Source: UBA6168 sp041741095 (GTDB lineage Bacteria; Bacteroidota; Bacteroidia; Chitinophagales; Saprospiraceae). Taken from it: 64,000 bases of DNA. Positions 1 to 9,390 of the stretch are shown one piece after another. Both the position numbers and the translations under genes were made by a program. Under the pieces are notes generated by a model. That model was not told the origin of the DNA, did no database searches, and was given only the letters and a program-made list of their open reading frames with translations. How positions within the stretch are numbered: position 1 is the stretch's first letter; each line of letters starts with the position of its first letter. The stretch covers positions 61,310-125,309 of the forward strand of contig JBGSKQ010000067.1 in the NCBI GenBank assembly GCA_041741095.1, written 5' to 3'.

Positions 1-938
1 AGTTTCCAAAGTGATTTATTCTTAACCCTCCAGAGAAATATCGGATGTAGAAATAATGCAAAGGATTTCATAATTATATTTCTTACCCAAACTGGTGAAG
101 TACTTACTAGTGGGCGAATCATCTGTTCAATATGCCAATGTAGCCTCAACAAGTTACTTTTGATAAACATTCTTAAACTGTCAAGCTGCTGATTTCTATA
201 TACCAAATGATCTTCAAGTGCATATACCCAAATAAATATTTTCCCGCCTGACTTAACAAACTTAGAAATATTTATAAATGCTTTGTGAGTAGAATATGTG
301 TGATGAATAACTCCTTGCGAATAAACCAAATCAAATATTGACTCAGTAAGTGGAATATGAAACAAAGAGCATAAAATAAAATTAATATGATTTTCTTTTT
401 TATATTTTTCAGCAGCGCTAAGTATAGAAAAATTAAGGTCAATGGCAACGATGCTGTTGGCATTAGTCGTTTTACTCAATGCGTATGTCTCTTTACCTGC
501 TCCGCAGCCTACATTAAGTAGGTTTGATATTTGAACTGGCTCTTCAAGCCACTTTAACCAAACATATTTATTCAGGTTTAAAAGATCTTCTTCAGTTCTC
601 AGAAATGATAATGCATCATTTTCTGTTAGTTTCCATTCTTCGCTGAAACTTTTTTGTATATAATTCTCCCCTTTTTCAGGATAACCAGATACCAGAGTAT
701 ATACATTGTAAGGGATAAGTTGATCATGATATTCTTTGACAAATAATTCATGCAAATTGGTTTTAAAGCATGTCATAAGTGGAACATAAGAGTATAAAGG
801 GAACATGATTTTATCCACTGTATTAAGCAGAATTCCGGTCTTAACTCTGTTAACAGAAAAGTCAGACTCGAAAATAATAAGTTCAAGATTTCTGCCACTA
901 ACTGGGCACTTTAATTGATTTATGAAATCAGTTTTCAA
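1..938 (-). CDS. SAM-dependent methyltransferase, C-terminus cut by the window edge
   Basis: The leftward frame stays open from position 938 to the left edge, so the 3' end is missing. The translation starts KTDFINQLKCPVSGRNLEL, a Trm112-like opening seen in some sugar or lipid methyltransferases, and carries the class I motif LLNVGCGAGKE (about residue 130) with a motif II-like acidic residue in IVAIDLN. There is no in-frame ATG near the beginning. The best start is TTG at 936-938, 11 bases after the TAA of the upstream glycosyltransferase, which suggests one transcript. Family membership is clear from the SAM motifs. The acceptor is unknown; a sugar of the polysaccharide is inferred from the neighbours. 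Confidence 0.8.
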   Translation of the reverse strand, partial: MKTDFINQLKCPVSGRNLELIIFESDFSVNRVKTGILLNTVDKIMFPLYSYVPLMTCFKTNLHELFVKEYHDQLIPYNVYTLVSGYPEKGENYIQKSFSEEWKLTENDALSFLRTEEDLLNLNKYVWLKWLEEPVQISNLLNVGCGAGKETYALSKTTNANSIVAIDLNFSILSAAEKYKKENHINFILCSLFHIPLTESIFDLVYSQGVIHHTYSTHKAFINISKFVKSGGKIFIWVYALEDHLVYRNQQLDSLRMFIKSNLLRLHWHIEQMIRPLVSTSPVWVRNIIMKSFALFLHPIFLWRVKNKSLWK

Positions 939-949
939 TTTTACGATTT

Positions 950-2167
950 TTATTGTGAATGATAAGCAGATATAACTCCATATGAGTTACCTTTTTTTTG
1001 TGAGTCTTCGGCTATCAATTGCATCAATTTATGGGCATAAATGCTTGATCGCCTGCTCTGCGCTTCGCGGTAAGCTCCATCTACCAGATTCATTTGAAGG
1101 TCAATATCATTCAACAGTCGCCATGCTTCTGATGCCAGTCTAGCCGGATCGTCTTCATCTATTACCAAAGCCCAGCCTCCCTGACGGGCGCTTATGGCAT
1201 GGAACGAGTCCTTAGGAGCAAATACCAAGATTGGCCTGCCGGATATCAAGTATTCCAAAAGTTTGGTGGAAAAGACGGTACGTACTTCGTCCATGCCGCC
1301 GTTTTTGTGAGAGAGCGGGGCAAAAAGGATTCCTGTTTGCCGCTGTAATTGTTGCACTTCGTCACGAGACATCCACCGGATGTCCCAGCTGGATGATTCT
1401 ATCCCGAATTTCCGGAAATCGTCATGTTTGGCGGAAGTACACAGCATCACTTTCATGTCGTGTTTCATTGCTGGCGTAGCTTCGGCAAGAACACGTAGCG
1501 AATCTAAGTTCATCACCCGTGATACTGTTCCGGTGAAAAGGATGGTGTTGTCCTTAGTTTCATGAAAAACCTGTGGTGACCGGTCGAGCACCTCGTCCGG
1601 TATTGTGTGGGGCAGTAGCTCAGAATTGATGTTGTATTTCTGTTGGTAATGTTGTTGCTGAATAGAGGTCATGCAGAGCAAACGTTTTGACTTAGTCAAG
1701 ATTTCCTTTTCCCAGCGGACAGCCATCTGTCCGATGTATGAGTCGGGCGAGTGATTTTCTTCCCACAAATCGTGCATATGGGTGTAAAACGGCACTCCAC
1801 ATTTTTGAGCCGCCTGATAGGCACAGATAAAATAATCAATGTCGGGGCAGTGCGAGAATACTACATCGGGTTTCCACGAGCGGATAGTTTTCACCATGCG
1901 GCTTATGAGCACCGGGTGAATGTATTTGAGGTAGCTGTCGTGGTATCGTTTGAGATAATGCCCCACAAGAGGCAGGGACGGTGGGTTGTAGTATTCCGTA
2001 GGGAAAGTGGGAAGGAAGGCAGGGTCAATCCTTTCTCCTGGATAACCGGAAATGGCGGATATCTCTCCGCTATAGGCAGAGAAAAGGTTGTTCATAAGAA
2101 TAGGGCTTCCGCCCACAGCCGGTGCCAAAGCCTGCGATATGATTAATACACGGGGTGACTGTTTCAT
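950..2167 (-). CDS. GT4-like glycosyltransferase
   Basis: A 405-residue protein with the two-domain GT-B layout. The N-terminal half opens with VLIISQALAPAVGGSPILM, typical of GT4 enzymes (glycine-rich loop after the first strand). The C-terminal donor-binding half contains NTILFTGTVSR and the late signature LLEYLISGRPILVFAP, where acidic and glycine residues contact the nucleotide sugar. It probably transfers one sugar to the lipid-linked repeat unit on the cytoplasmic face of the inner membrane. It lies 2 bp from the epimerase gene upstream and 11 bp from the methyltransferase downstream, so it is co-transcribed. Donor and linkage cannot be read from sequence. Confidence 0.85.
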   Translation of the reverse strand: MKQSPRVLIISQALAPAVGGSPILMNNLFSAYSGEISAISGYPGERIDPAFLPTFPTEYYNPPSLPLVGHYLKRYHDSYLKYIHPVLISRMVKTIRSWKPDVVFSHCPDIDYFICAYQAAQKCGVPFYTHMHDLWEENHSPDSYIGQMAVRWEKEILTKSKRLLCMTSIQQQHYQQKYNINSELLPHTIPDEVLDRSPQVFHETKDNTILFTGTVSRVMNLDSLRVLAEATPAMKHDMKVMLCTSAKHDDFRKFGIESSSWDIRWMSRDEVQQLQRQTGILFAPLSHKNGGMDEVRTVFSTKLLEYLISGRPILVFAPKDSFHAISARQGGWALVIDEDDPARLASEAWRLLNDIDLQMNLVDGAYREAQSRRSSIYAHKLMQLIAEDSQKKGNSYGVISAYHSQ

Positions 2168-2169
2168 AA

Positions 2170-3288
2170 TTATTTTACAAGACCTTTTTTGCGCAGCTCT
2201 TCCATTGCATCAATTTTTCGGGTGTTTTCTTTTTCGGCAATGAGCCAGTCAGTCATTGTTTTTACACCATCCTTAAATTCCCATTTTGGTTCCCAACCAA
2301 GTTTCTTTTTAACCAAGCTGATATCAGAAAAACAATTCCTGATGTCACCATCTCTGAATTTGTTGGTGATTTGTGGATAAATTTTCTTACCCAATATTTC
2401 CGCCAGAGATAAAGCTATTTCAGAAATAGAAATACTGGTACCGCTTCCAAGGTTCATGGCCAAGCCATCGCCGCCGTTTTTAAGAATGGCGAGCGCGTAG
2501 GCGTTGGCCACATCCTCCACATGAACAAAATCGCGCCTTTGCATACCGTCTTCAAATATCATCGGCTGCTCATCGTTCAGCAGTTTGTTGCTGAAAATGG
2601 CGGCCACACCCGTGTATGGGTTGTTGAGTGCCTGGTAGGCACCATATACATTGAACATTCGGAATGCCACCGAAGGTATTTTGTAGGCTTTTCCAAACGA
2701 AAGCACCATTTCTTCCTGGTCGCGCTTATTCACGGCATATATAGATTCAGGGCGCAGCGGTTTTTCTTCCGGGGTTGGAATGGGAGTCATATCTGCTCCT
2801 TTTTCGTCACACAGTTCCCACTTACCCGATTCCATCTGAGCCAGCGACCGGGTGGAAGGGTTCATTACTATAGAGCCGTCAACTTTTACATAAAGCCCTT
2901 CTCCATAAATTGACATGGACGAAGCAACCACTAATTTTTTTATATTCTCACGCACAGGTATCAGCTCTTCCAGCAGAATAGCAGTTCCCATAACACTCAC
3001 TGAACAATAGTGCTCAATTTTGTACATGGATTGGCCTACACCTACCGCTGCAGCTAAGTGTATCACCGCATCTGATTTACCCAGCAGCCTACGCACAAGC
3101 TCGCGATCGCGCACATCGCCTATATAGTTTTCGGTGCCTTCGGGCATATAAGAAGGCCATTTTGCATTTTCACCATGTATTTGGGGGTCGAGGTTGTCGA
3201 GCACAATCACGTAATGTCCGTCTCGCAGGAGCGCTTTGCATATATAAGAGCCGATGAATCCGGCTCCCCCTGTTACTAGAATTCTCAT
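2170..3288 (-). CDS. NAD-dependent sugar epimerase, dTDP-L-rhamnose 4-epimerase-like
   Basis: An extended SDR enzyme of about 372 residues. It shows the Rossmann motif TGGAGFIGSYI at the N-terminus, the substrate-loop signature LDNLDPQIHGE and the catalytic pair YAVNK. The DPQ(I/V)HG segment followed by HLAAAVGVGQSMY is characteristic, as I recall the family, of the group around dTDP-L-rhamnose 4-epimerase rather than of GalE or RmlB. The start chosen is the ATG at 3286-3288 (MRILVTGG), which overlaps the TGA of the upstream acyltransferase as ATGA and implies translational coupling. A longer start at 3303 would add five residues only. The exact sugar is inferred, not shown. Confidence 0.75.
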   Translation of the reverse strand: MRILVTGGAGFIGSYICKALLRDGHYVIVLDNLDPQIHGENAKWPSYMPEGTENYIGDVRDRELVRRLLGKSDAVIHLAAAVGVGQSMYKIEHYCSVSVMGTAILLEELIPVRENIKKLVVASSMSIYGEGLYVKVDGSIVMNPSTRSLAQMESGKWELCDEKGADMTPIPTPEEKPLRPESIYAVNKRDQEEMVLSFGKAYKIPSVAFRMFNVYGAYQALNNPYTGVAAIFSNKLLNDEQPMIFEDGMQRRDFVHVEDVANAYALAILKNGGDGLAMNLGSGTSISISEIALSLAEILGKKIYPQITNKFRDGDIRNCFSDISLVKKKLGWEPKWEFKDGVKTMTDWLIAEKENTRKIDAMEELRKKGLVK

Positions 3289-3869
3289 TTGATTTTTTCC
3301 CACGTCTTAGAATTTAAGTTAAACTTTTTGATTATTTTACTTGGATTGCCGGCTACAACGGAAAAATCAGGGATTGACTTATTTACAACGACTGAATTTG
3401 CACTGATGACACAATGTTTTCCTATTATACTCGATATGATTACAGCATTATTACCAATCCAACAATTGTCGCCAATAATAGTTGGTGAATTTCGAATACC
3501 CTGATCAATTATTGGAATATCAATATTCTCATAATTGTGAATTGTATCGGTTATCAGTACATTTCTATTAATTAAACATTTCTTGCCGATTTCTAGTTTT
3601 TTTGAGCAAGTAATATGAAAGTTGTCATAAATTTTAGTGTCATCTTTTATTGTTATTAAAGGTTGCTCTTCACCTACTTGTGATATTATTGCATACAACC
3701 AACCACGTCTCATCAAGGATACACCTGATTCTAAAATGATATGTTGAGGATTGTCAATTCTAACACTTGGCATTATATAAACTGAGCCGCATCTTTTAAA
3801 TGAATACCTTATACACTTTGAGTATAATTTTTTTATTAAATCTTCAATTGAGTTTATTAATAAGTTCAT
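3285..3869 (-). CDS. Hexapeptide-repeat (LbetaH) O/N-acyltransferase
   Basis: A 194-residue protein of the left-handed beta-helix acyltransferase class (WcaF/maltose acetyltransferase-like). The C-terminal half has the isoleucine-rich hexapeptides IIGDNCWIGNNAVII and IGKHCVISANSVVV, ending in the family signature VVAGNPSKIIKK. It probably acetylates a hydroxyl or amino group of a surface sugar using acetyl-CoA. It is AT-rich like the genes to its right, and its stop overlaps the start of the epimerase gene. Acceptor unknown. Confidence 0.85.
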   Translation of the reverse strand: MNLLINSIEDLIKKLYSKCIRYSFKRCGSVYIMPSVRIDNPQHIILESGVSLMRRGWLYAIISQVGEEQPLITIKDDTKIYDNFHITCSKKLEIGKKCLINRNVLITDTIHNYENIDIPIIDQGIRNSPTIIGDNCWIGNNAVIISSIIGKHCVISANSVVVNKSIPDFSVVAGNPSKIIKKFNLNSKTWEKIK

Positions 3870-3969
3870 TGAAATCAGTTTAGGGTTATGTTCAATTTAT
3901 TTTATAGTTTCTTTATTTTTAGAAAAAATGAATTGAAGTTACTTGAAAAATATTACAACTTTCATTTAT

Positions 3970-4983
3970 TTAAACTATTTTTTTTGCAATAACAACGAGA
4001 TTATCTCCTTTTCCCCTACTTAACGATTTAATAAATGTTGTAAAAGTGAAAAGGTGGCCTAATAAGTTTTCAAATTTAGAATGAGATCCTAAATTGAATT
4101 TTGTTTTAGAGTTTAAATTTTTCTTTTGTGTGTAAAAAGAGGCAATTTGCGTATTCCAAATGCTGTATGTACTGCTTTTTATTTCATTAAATCCGGCATT
4201 TTTAAGCGCAATATTTGCTGATTTTTCAGTAAAAAGATTAATATGAACAGGTAATCCGAAATAGTAATAAAAATCGTTGTAAGTATCAATCGCAGAAGCA
4301 TTACCGTTTGGCACATCGAAAACAAGGCAACCTCCAGGTTTTAAACTCTTATAAAATTTTGAAAACAGTTCGTCAATCTTGGCTACATGTTCTAAAGCAT
4401 GGCATGAATGAATTACATCGTAGTAATTTTCATATCCGTCCAGTTGCTCTAATGAACCGCAGCGAACATTAAGGTTATTAACTTTTGCGTTGTCAACTGC
4501 CTGTTTGCTTATATCTATACCTTCGGCCTGCCACCCTAAATACTTGTAAAATGAAACAAGGTGTCCTGCTCCACAGCCGTAATCAAGTATAACTCCGTTT
4601 TTGATAAATTCAGGATTGTTATAAAAGAAAGGACGAGGTTTAACTAATTTATACAAATTAGCAAGTAGTGAATTTCCCGAGACATTTATTTGAGAATATT
4701 TTCTGAAGTATTTTAAAAAATGTTTTAGTAGTGTTAATCGAGGGGATTTGAAAATTGAGTTAGCTTCAAACGTGCTTTGATTTATTGAAAACGAATAATA
4801 ATCATTCGGATAAAAAAACGATAATTGTTCGTCTGACATTAATGGCAGTTCATAAATATGCCTGCACTCACGGCATCTATATGTTTTCCATTTGCCAATA
4901 TTGTTGTAATGAAAGTCTTCTGTCTCAGAGAAGAAATCAAGTTCAATATTATTACAATATCGACAGAAATATTTTTCGTTCAT
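3970..4983 (-). CDS. Class I SAM methyltransferase with N-terminal zinc-ribbon
   Basis: A 337-residue methyltransferase of the Methyltransf_23 type. The N-terminus has two CxxC pairs (CRYCNN near residue 7 and CRECRH near residue 37), a putative zinc ribbon common in sugar methyltransferases. The SAM-binding motif I is VILDYGCGAGHLV (about residue 130), and SCHALEHVAKID corresponds to motif IV. It sits in the AT-rich distal part of the polysaccharide cluster between a glycan-synthesis protein and the acyltransferase, with about 100 bp gaps. O- or C-methylation of a repeat-unit sugar is the likely job (inference). Confidence 0.8.
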   Translation of the reverse strand: MNEKYFCRYCNNIELDFFSETEDFHYNNIGKWKTYRCRECRHIYELPLMSDEQLSFFYPNDYYSFSINQSTFEANSIFKSPRLTLLKHFLKYFRKYSQINVSGNSLLANLYKLVKPRPFFYNNPEFIKNGVILDYGCGAGHLVSFYKYLGWQAEGIDISKQAVDNAKVNNLNVRCGSLEQLDGYENYYDVIHSCHALEHVAKIDELFSKFYKSLKPGGCLVFDVPNGNASAIDTYNDFYYYFGLPVHINLFTEKSANIALKNAGFNEIKSSTYSIWNTQIASFYTQKKNLNSKTKFNLGSHSKFENLLGHLFTFTTFIKSLSRGKGDNLVVIAKKIV

Positions 4984-5020
4984 TCAGTGAAAATTTGTTG
5001 GTGAGTATGGTTTTTATTTT

Positions 5021-6307
5021 CTACATATTTTCAATAAAATGAAGCAATTGGTCATCTGCATCGTTGTCAATATATTTAAATAACTTATTAAAAAAGGTGA
5101 TTTGCTTACTTATGCGTTCCTCATAATATGAGCTACTATTTAATTGCTGCAATTCATTTTTTAATTCTTCAGCATTTTGTATAACCGGACACCCTGCATT
5201 TTTGCTAAGTAATTCACCATTTTGAAGAAAATGACCGTTCTGGGTGTCAATAATAATGATTGGAATTCTGTAGCCAAGTGCATCGGAACCAAGTTGACTG
5301 TTCCTTACGCACAATACATCTATTTGGTTTAGAAAATAATCCACAGATTCGTCGTAATAAATAGATAATTTTTTACTTCCGTTTAATTTACTAAAACTGC
5401 TACTATTTTCTACTGGATGAGCCTTAATTATTCGGATCTTATCACTTGTCCCTTCTTCGAAGACATTAAGAACTTTATGGTAAATCTGAGTTGGTAGTGG
5501 AGTTGTTGCTAAACCAATAATGTCACTGGCATAGCAAGTTCTTATATGTTTTTTAGGGAGTGGTATTTTTGGATTACCAATTATTCTGATTTTTGTAATC
5601 CGGGAGTCAACATATTTTTCAAATTGATTTTTATGATAATCCCCCCAAACTAATAGATTGTTGGCAATAACGGGCAAGTAATTATTAATTGGAGTAGTCG
5701 AGCCATGAATTATTGTCGCATTATTAATCCCAAGTGCCTTGGCTGCTGAAACAATTGGAGCATTCGAATAGTACCTGTCAACATCACAAATCACTAAGGA
5801 AATATTATTCAAATGTAAAAAATTCTTCCATCTTAGGAATGCATCATATTGAATCAAAGTTGCACCAATAATATGTAGTTTATGAAAAATATTTAAATTT
5901 TTTATTTTCAATATTTCCCGAATGATTGATATCGACATGACTTTTCTACTGTAGTTCCCAAGTCTATCATGTTTTTTTGATCGTATATAATAGGTATGAT
6001 ATACATTAAATTTATCGCTTTCTAAAATACTTCTAAAAAAAGTAGTTAATCGTATATGATTGCTAGCTGTTGCTACTAAAATGTTTTTGTTCAAAACAGC
6101 ACTCTCCGCATTATTTCGATTAACATGATAATATCTTCTGGGAAGTTTCAAGAAAAAAATCAGAACAGTTTTAATCTGATACTTAATATTGAGACCAATA
6201 TTATTCTTTAGCTGCATATCTAGTATATCCGCCAAGCTTATTTGATTATCAATTTTAATTTTAGCTAATTTTCTTAACAAATGATCAATTGATAAGTTGT
6301 TATTCAT
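5021..6307 (-). CDS. Putative GT-B-like polysaccharide biosynthesis protein
   Basis: A 428-residue AT-rich gene with no sure family. Visible are a helical N-terminus, a middle block with IIHGSTTPINNYL and LLVWGDYHKNQFEKY, then RIIGNPKI and IRIIKAHPVEN. The C-terminal segment VDYFLNQIDVLCVRNSQLGSDALGYRIPIIIID resembles the donor-binding half of capsule-synthesis and CDP-glycerol transferase-like proteins, where a conserved Ser/Glu lies before an invariant GxP. It overlaps the 3' end of the flippase gene by 8 bp, so it belongs to the same operon. I infer a glycosyl- or glycerophosphotransferase. A 2-epimerase-like fold cannot be excluded. Confidence 0.6.
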   Translation of the reverse strand: MNNNLSIDHLLRKLAKIKIDNQISLADILDMQLKNNIGLNIKYQIKTVLIFFLKLPRRYYHVNRNNAESAVLNKNILVATASNHIRLTTFFRSILESDKFNVYHTYYIRSKKHDRLGNYSRKVMSISIIREILKIKNLNIFHKLHIIGATLIQYDAFLRWKNFLHLNNISLVICDVDRYYSNAPIVSAAKALGINNATIIHGSTTPINNYLPVIANNLLVWGDYHKNQFEKYVDSRITKIRIIGNPKIPLPKKHIRTCYASDIIGLATTPLPTQIYHKVLNVFEEGTSDKIRIIKAHPVENSSSFSKLNGSKKLSIYYDESVDYFLNQIDVLCVRNSQLGSDALGYRIPIIIIDTQNGHFLQNGELLSKNAGCPVIQNAEELKNELQQLNSSSYYEERISKQITFFNKLFKYIDNDADDQLLHFIENM

Positions 6308-7718
6308 TTAATAAGGCTTTTATTCGAGGATAAGCGTAATAAAGGATAATAAGAATAAATAATAATCTTAAACTCAAAGATAATACATAAGATTCAATTG
6401 ACTGAGTTGCAACAAATAGACTAATGCCAGCAACAAAAAATGCCAATGGATTAGATATGTTTAGAAGACTAAAGCCGATACTGGGGAATAACCGCCTGAT
6501 CAGAAATAAATTTATTATAGCAAGTAATAAAAACGACAGAAGTGTTATCCATGCTGAGGATGTCTTTCCGTAAATCGGTACCAACCAGATATTAAGCCCT
6601 AAATTTAATATTCCTACCGATACGTTCGTAAGTGCCAATAATCCTGTACGCTTGAAATAAACAAAATAATGGTTTGTGAAGTGGGCAATCAAAAAACAAA
6701 CGTAACCAGCTACTATTATTGGAATTAAAGAAATAGCACCATGAAATGATTTTGCAGAAAGAAGCACTACCAATTCATTGCTAAAATAAACAAGAAATAT
6801 TGCGAATAGGGCAACTGCGTATGTTATTAGTTCCTGGCTTTTGGCTATAAGGCTGTCCTGTTTGTTATTCATCCATTCAAAAAAATTAGGGAGAAAAGCT
6901 TGATTAGCCGCAACTACGGCTAACAAAGTCAACATACCAACATTATAGGACAAACTATAAATTCCCGCCTCATCAGCGCTGGCATATTTCATTAGTACAA
7001 TTCTATCAATGGTGCCAAGTACTATACTACTAAGCGCATACGGAAGTAAAGGAATGGAATACGATAGATTATATTTTAGTGCATTAATACTGAAACAGTT
7101 AATCTTATGGTTTTTGAGTAACCAATATGTAGCTATTGCTGCATATAGCGCAAGGATAATTGAAGATCCGACAATTCTGTAAAAGTATTTGTTGTTTTCT
7201 GCAAGCAGTACAAAAATGATAGCAAAAATGACTCCTATATAAGCATTTGATGAAGTGAATACAAGGTATTTTTTACTTTGTTTTGTTACAACTAATATCG
7301 TTTCTAAAACACTTGTAGGATAAGAAACAATCAAAGTCAAAGTTAACAGGAGTACTAATTTATTGGGAATATCAAAAAACGTTACAAAATCCCTCTTGAA
7401 TAATAAAATAAATATGGAAAAAATTATAGTTGTGGCAGAAATAGTAAGAAATGTTGTGCTTAAAAACTGATCGAAATCTCCTTTCTTCTCATAATAATAT
7501 CTACTAATACCAGATTGTAAGTTCAAAGAACTTATAATTACTAAAATGCCCAATAATGAATAATAAACATTAATATAGCCATAGTCGGCAGGAGATAAAA
7601 TTCTTGTAAAGATGGGAATAGTAATAAAACCTTGTGCTTTATTTAATAGTTGACTTATAAAGTAGTTTGAGCTAGACTTTACGATTTCAATATTCCTTAT
7701 ACTTTTTAGAATCTCCAT
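6300..7718 (-). CDS. wzx: Wzx-type oligosaccharide flippase
   Basis: A 472-residue integral membrane protein of the MATE/MOP superfamily. The beginning LLNKAQGFITIPIFTRILSPADYGYIN is the hallmark of the polysaccharide_synt/Wzx family (membrane segment, then LSPxDYG). About 12-14 hydrophobic segments follow, and the length fits the usual 420-500. It would flip the undecaprenyl-linked repeat unit across the inner membrane. Its stop overlaps the next gene by 8 bp. A 224-bp gap lies upstream; it holds a TAACTTTG-like -7 box (7886-7893, minus strand) without a convincing -33 partner. No Wzy polymerase was recognised in the window. Confidence 0.9.
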   Translation of the reverse strand: MEILKSIRNIEIVKSSSNYFISQLLNKAQGFITIPIFTRILSPADYGYINVYYSLLGILVIISSLNLQSGISRYYYEKKGDFDQFLSTTFLTISATTIIFSIFILLFKRDFVTFFDIPNKLVLLLTLTLIVSYPTSVLETILVVTKQSKKYLVFTSSNAYIGVIFAIIFVLLAENNKYFYRIVGSSIILALYAAIATYWLLKNHKINCFSINALKYNLSYSIPLLPYALSSIVLGTIDRIVLMKYASADEAGIYSLSYNVGMLTLLAVVAANQAFLPNFFEWMNNKQDSLIAKSQELITYAVALFAIFLVYFSNELVVLLSAKSFHGAISLIPIIVAGYVCFLIAHFTNHYFVYFKRTGLLALTNVSVGILNLGLNIWLVPIYGKTSSAWITLLSFLLLAIINLFLIRRLFPSIGFSLLNISNPLAFFVAGISLFVATQSIESYVLSLSLRLLFILIILYYAYPRIKALLNE

Positions 7719-7942
7719 TCCTAATTATTCCTTTCACTTATCCGCTTGTGCCCAATCTCAAATAGAACCAAAATGTTCAACACTCGAATTTTTTTTGTCG
7801 TTTGAGTTTAAAATACTTGATTTATCATAGATGAATAAAACTTAGCACAATTTCGGAACGTCGTTTACTGGTATTGTTTTTGTTTCAAAGTTAATTGAGT
7901 ATTGTTCTTTCTCTAAACAGCAGACCATAAAGAACCAAAAAA

Positions 7943-9175
7943 TTAATCAATAATATCCGAAATTATTTCAGATAAAAACTGATGGCCTTTTGCGTTAAGG
8001 TGACCATCACTTTTTAGAAATAAAAGCTGATTAATAGATGCCGCTTTTTTGAATTGTTGCTCAATTGGTAAAAATGTAATATTGTTATTGCTGCAATATA
8101 AAATTATTTGCTCCTGAATACCGCCCATTGGCAAAATAACATTATTGAATCCATAATAGGCTCTTCCTTTAACGCACTCACTTAAACTAATATTCCAACC
8201 TAATGGCAAAAATCCTATGTATAATCTTCCACCAGTATTTTCTACGTTTTCCTTCAATTTGTCTATCCAAAAAAATGAACGGCTTACTCTTTTAGCAGTA
8301 ACACTGTCCCACAAAACATATGGTTTAGAAAGTCTTAGAAAATTAATTAACTCAATTCGCACAGGATTTTTTTTGTCAATTATCATATTAATATTATTAT
8401 CAAACTCAATTGAAGGCATATTCAATAGTTGATTTATTTCATCTTCACTAAATTGTTTGGAATTTTTAAATATTGAATTGCTTGAGTTACTATACTTGCT
8501 AAATAATTTTAAAAGACAAACGACTTTTGAATTATAATACCATGGCATGATTTTATTATCATTTTCAGACTCATCAACATCAAACGTTAAAGAATTATTA
8601 GAAATTTTTATATTTGCTTCATATGCTTCGTCGCAAAATTCGTATTGACTTCCATCATAAAAGTCATTAATACACAGAAACAAGAACACTTTCTTTGGCT
8701 TTAATTCTCTACCTAATTTATTATACCAATTCCACTCTAATAACGGTGACCAACTGCTCATACCCTTTTGAATAAAAGTAATTTGAGGATATTTCCTTTG
8801 CAAAAAAGCACCAACAGTAGAATCCTGATGTATTTCATCAGCCTCCAAAAAAGAATCTCCTAATAATAAAATATTCTGTTTAACTGAATTTGGCTCAGGT
8901 ATTAATCCACGAAAGCCAAGGGGGTTAATTTCATTATATACTGTTCCAAATTCATCATTAGGCCCTGACCATCGATAAAATATTTGTGATGGTCTATAAT
9001 CATGATGAAAGTCTTTACTTCTGATGTATCTATTGTAGCCATCATTATTAATATTAGAAAAAAGCATGCTTTTTCTTGGAAAATCTGCTACTTGAAGTAT
9101 AACTTCGGTTAAAATAAATATTATTAAAATTTGGATGAACCCCCAAAATAATATTTTATTTATTTTTTCACTCAT
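7943..9175 (-). CDS. Membrane-anchored SGNH/GDSL hydrolase-like protein
   Basis: A 410-residue protein with an N-terminal transmembrane segment (ILFWGFIQILIIFILTEVIL, residues 8-27) followed by an extracytoplasmic domain. Block I is ILLLGDSFLEADE (about residue 105, nucleophile Ser). SSWSPLLEWNWYN corresponds to block II/III, and KSDGHLNAKGHQ near the C-terminus supplies the catalytic Asp and His. Such proteins in polysaccharide loci act as O-acetyl transferases or esterases in the periplasm (AlgX/DltD-like; family knowledge). The gene is strongly AT-rich. Function as a polysaccharide de- or acylating enzyme is inferred from context. Confidence 0.75.
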   Translation of the reverse strand: MSEKINKILFWGFIQILIIFILTEVILQVADFPRKSMLFSNINNDGYNRYIRSKDFHHDYRPSQIFYRWSGPNDEFGTVYNEINPLGFRGLIPEPNSVKQNILLLGDSFLEADEIHQDSTVGAFLQRKYPQITFIQKGMSSWSPLLEWNWYNKLGRELKPKKVFLFLCINDFYDGSQYEFCDEAYEANIKISNNSLTFDVDESENDNKIMPWYYNSKVVCLLKLFSKYSNSSNSIFKNSKQFSEDEINQLLNMPSIEFDNNINMIIDKKNPVRIELINFLRLSKPYVLWDSVTAKRVSRSFFWIDKLKENVENTGGRLYIGFLPLGWNISLSECVKGRAYYGFNNVILPMGGIQEQIILYCSNNNITFLPIEQQFKKAASINQLLFLKSDGHLNAKGHQFLSEIISDIID

Positions 9176-9390
9176 GCTTTTTTACTTGACTTTTGACAAA
9201 CTCCAGCTGTTTGAAGAGATAATTATCAGACCCGGTTTTTCCTTCAATTAAGGTTTTCTTTTATTTGTCAACTTTTTTACTGCTTTTTGAGAACATTAAG
9301 TGGATGGATAACCTGAAGAAAAAAGAAAACAAGGAACTAATTCAAAACATATGATTTTCAGCACTTGAAGAGTATGAGTGAAAATATGTG

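Noticed and set aside
272..463. 63-codon minus-strand hydrophobic frame near the left edge
   Set aside because: It is another frame inside the partial methyltransferase gene that runs from 938 to the left edge.
9304..9351. 15-codon plus-strand frame (MDNLKKKENKELIQNI)
   Set aside because: Too short, no ribosome-binding site or promoter; chance open frame in AT-rich DNA.
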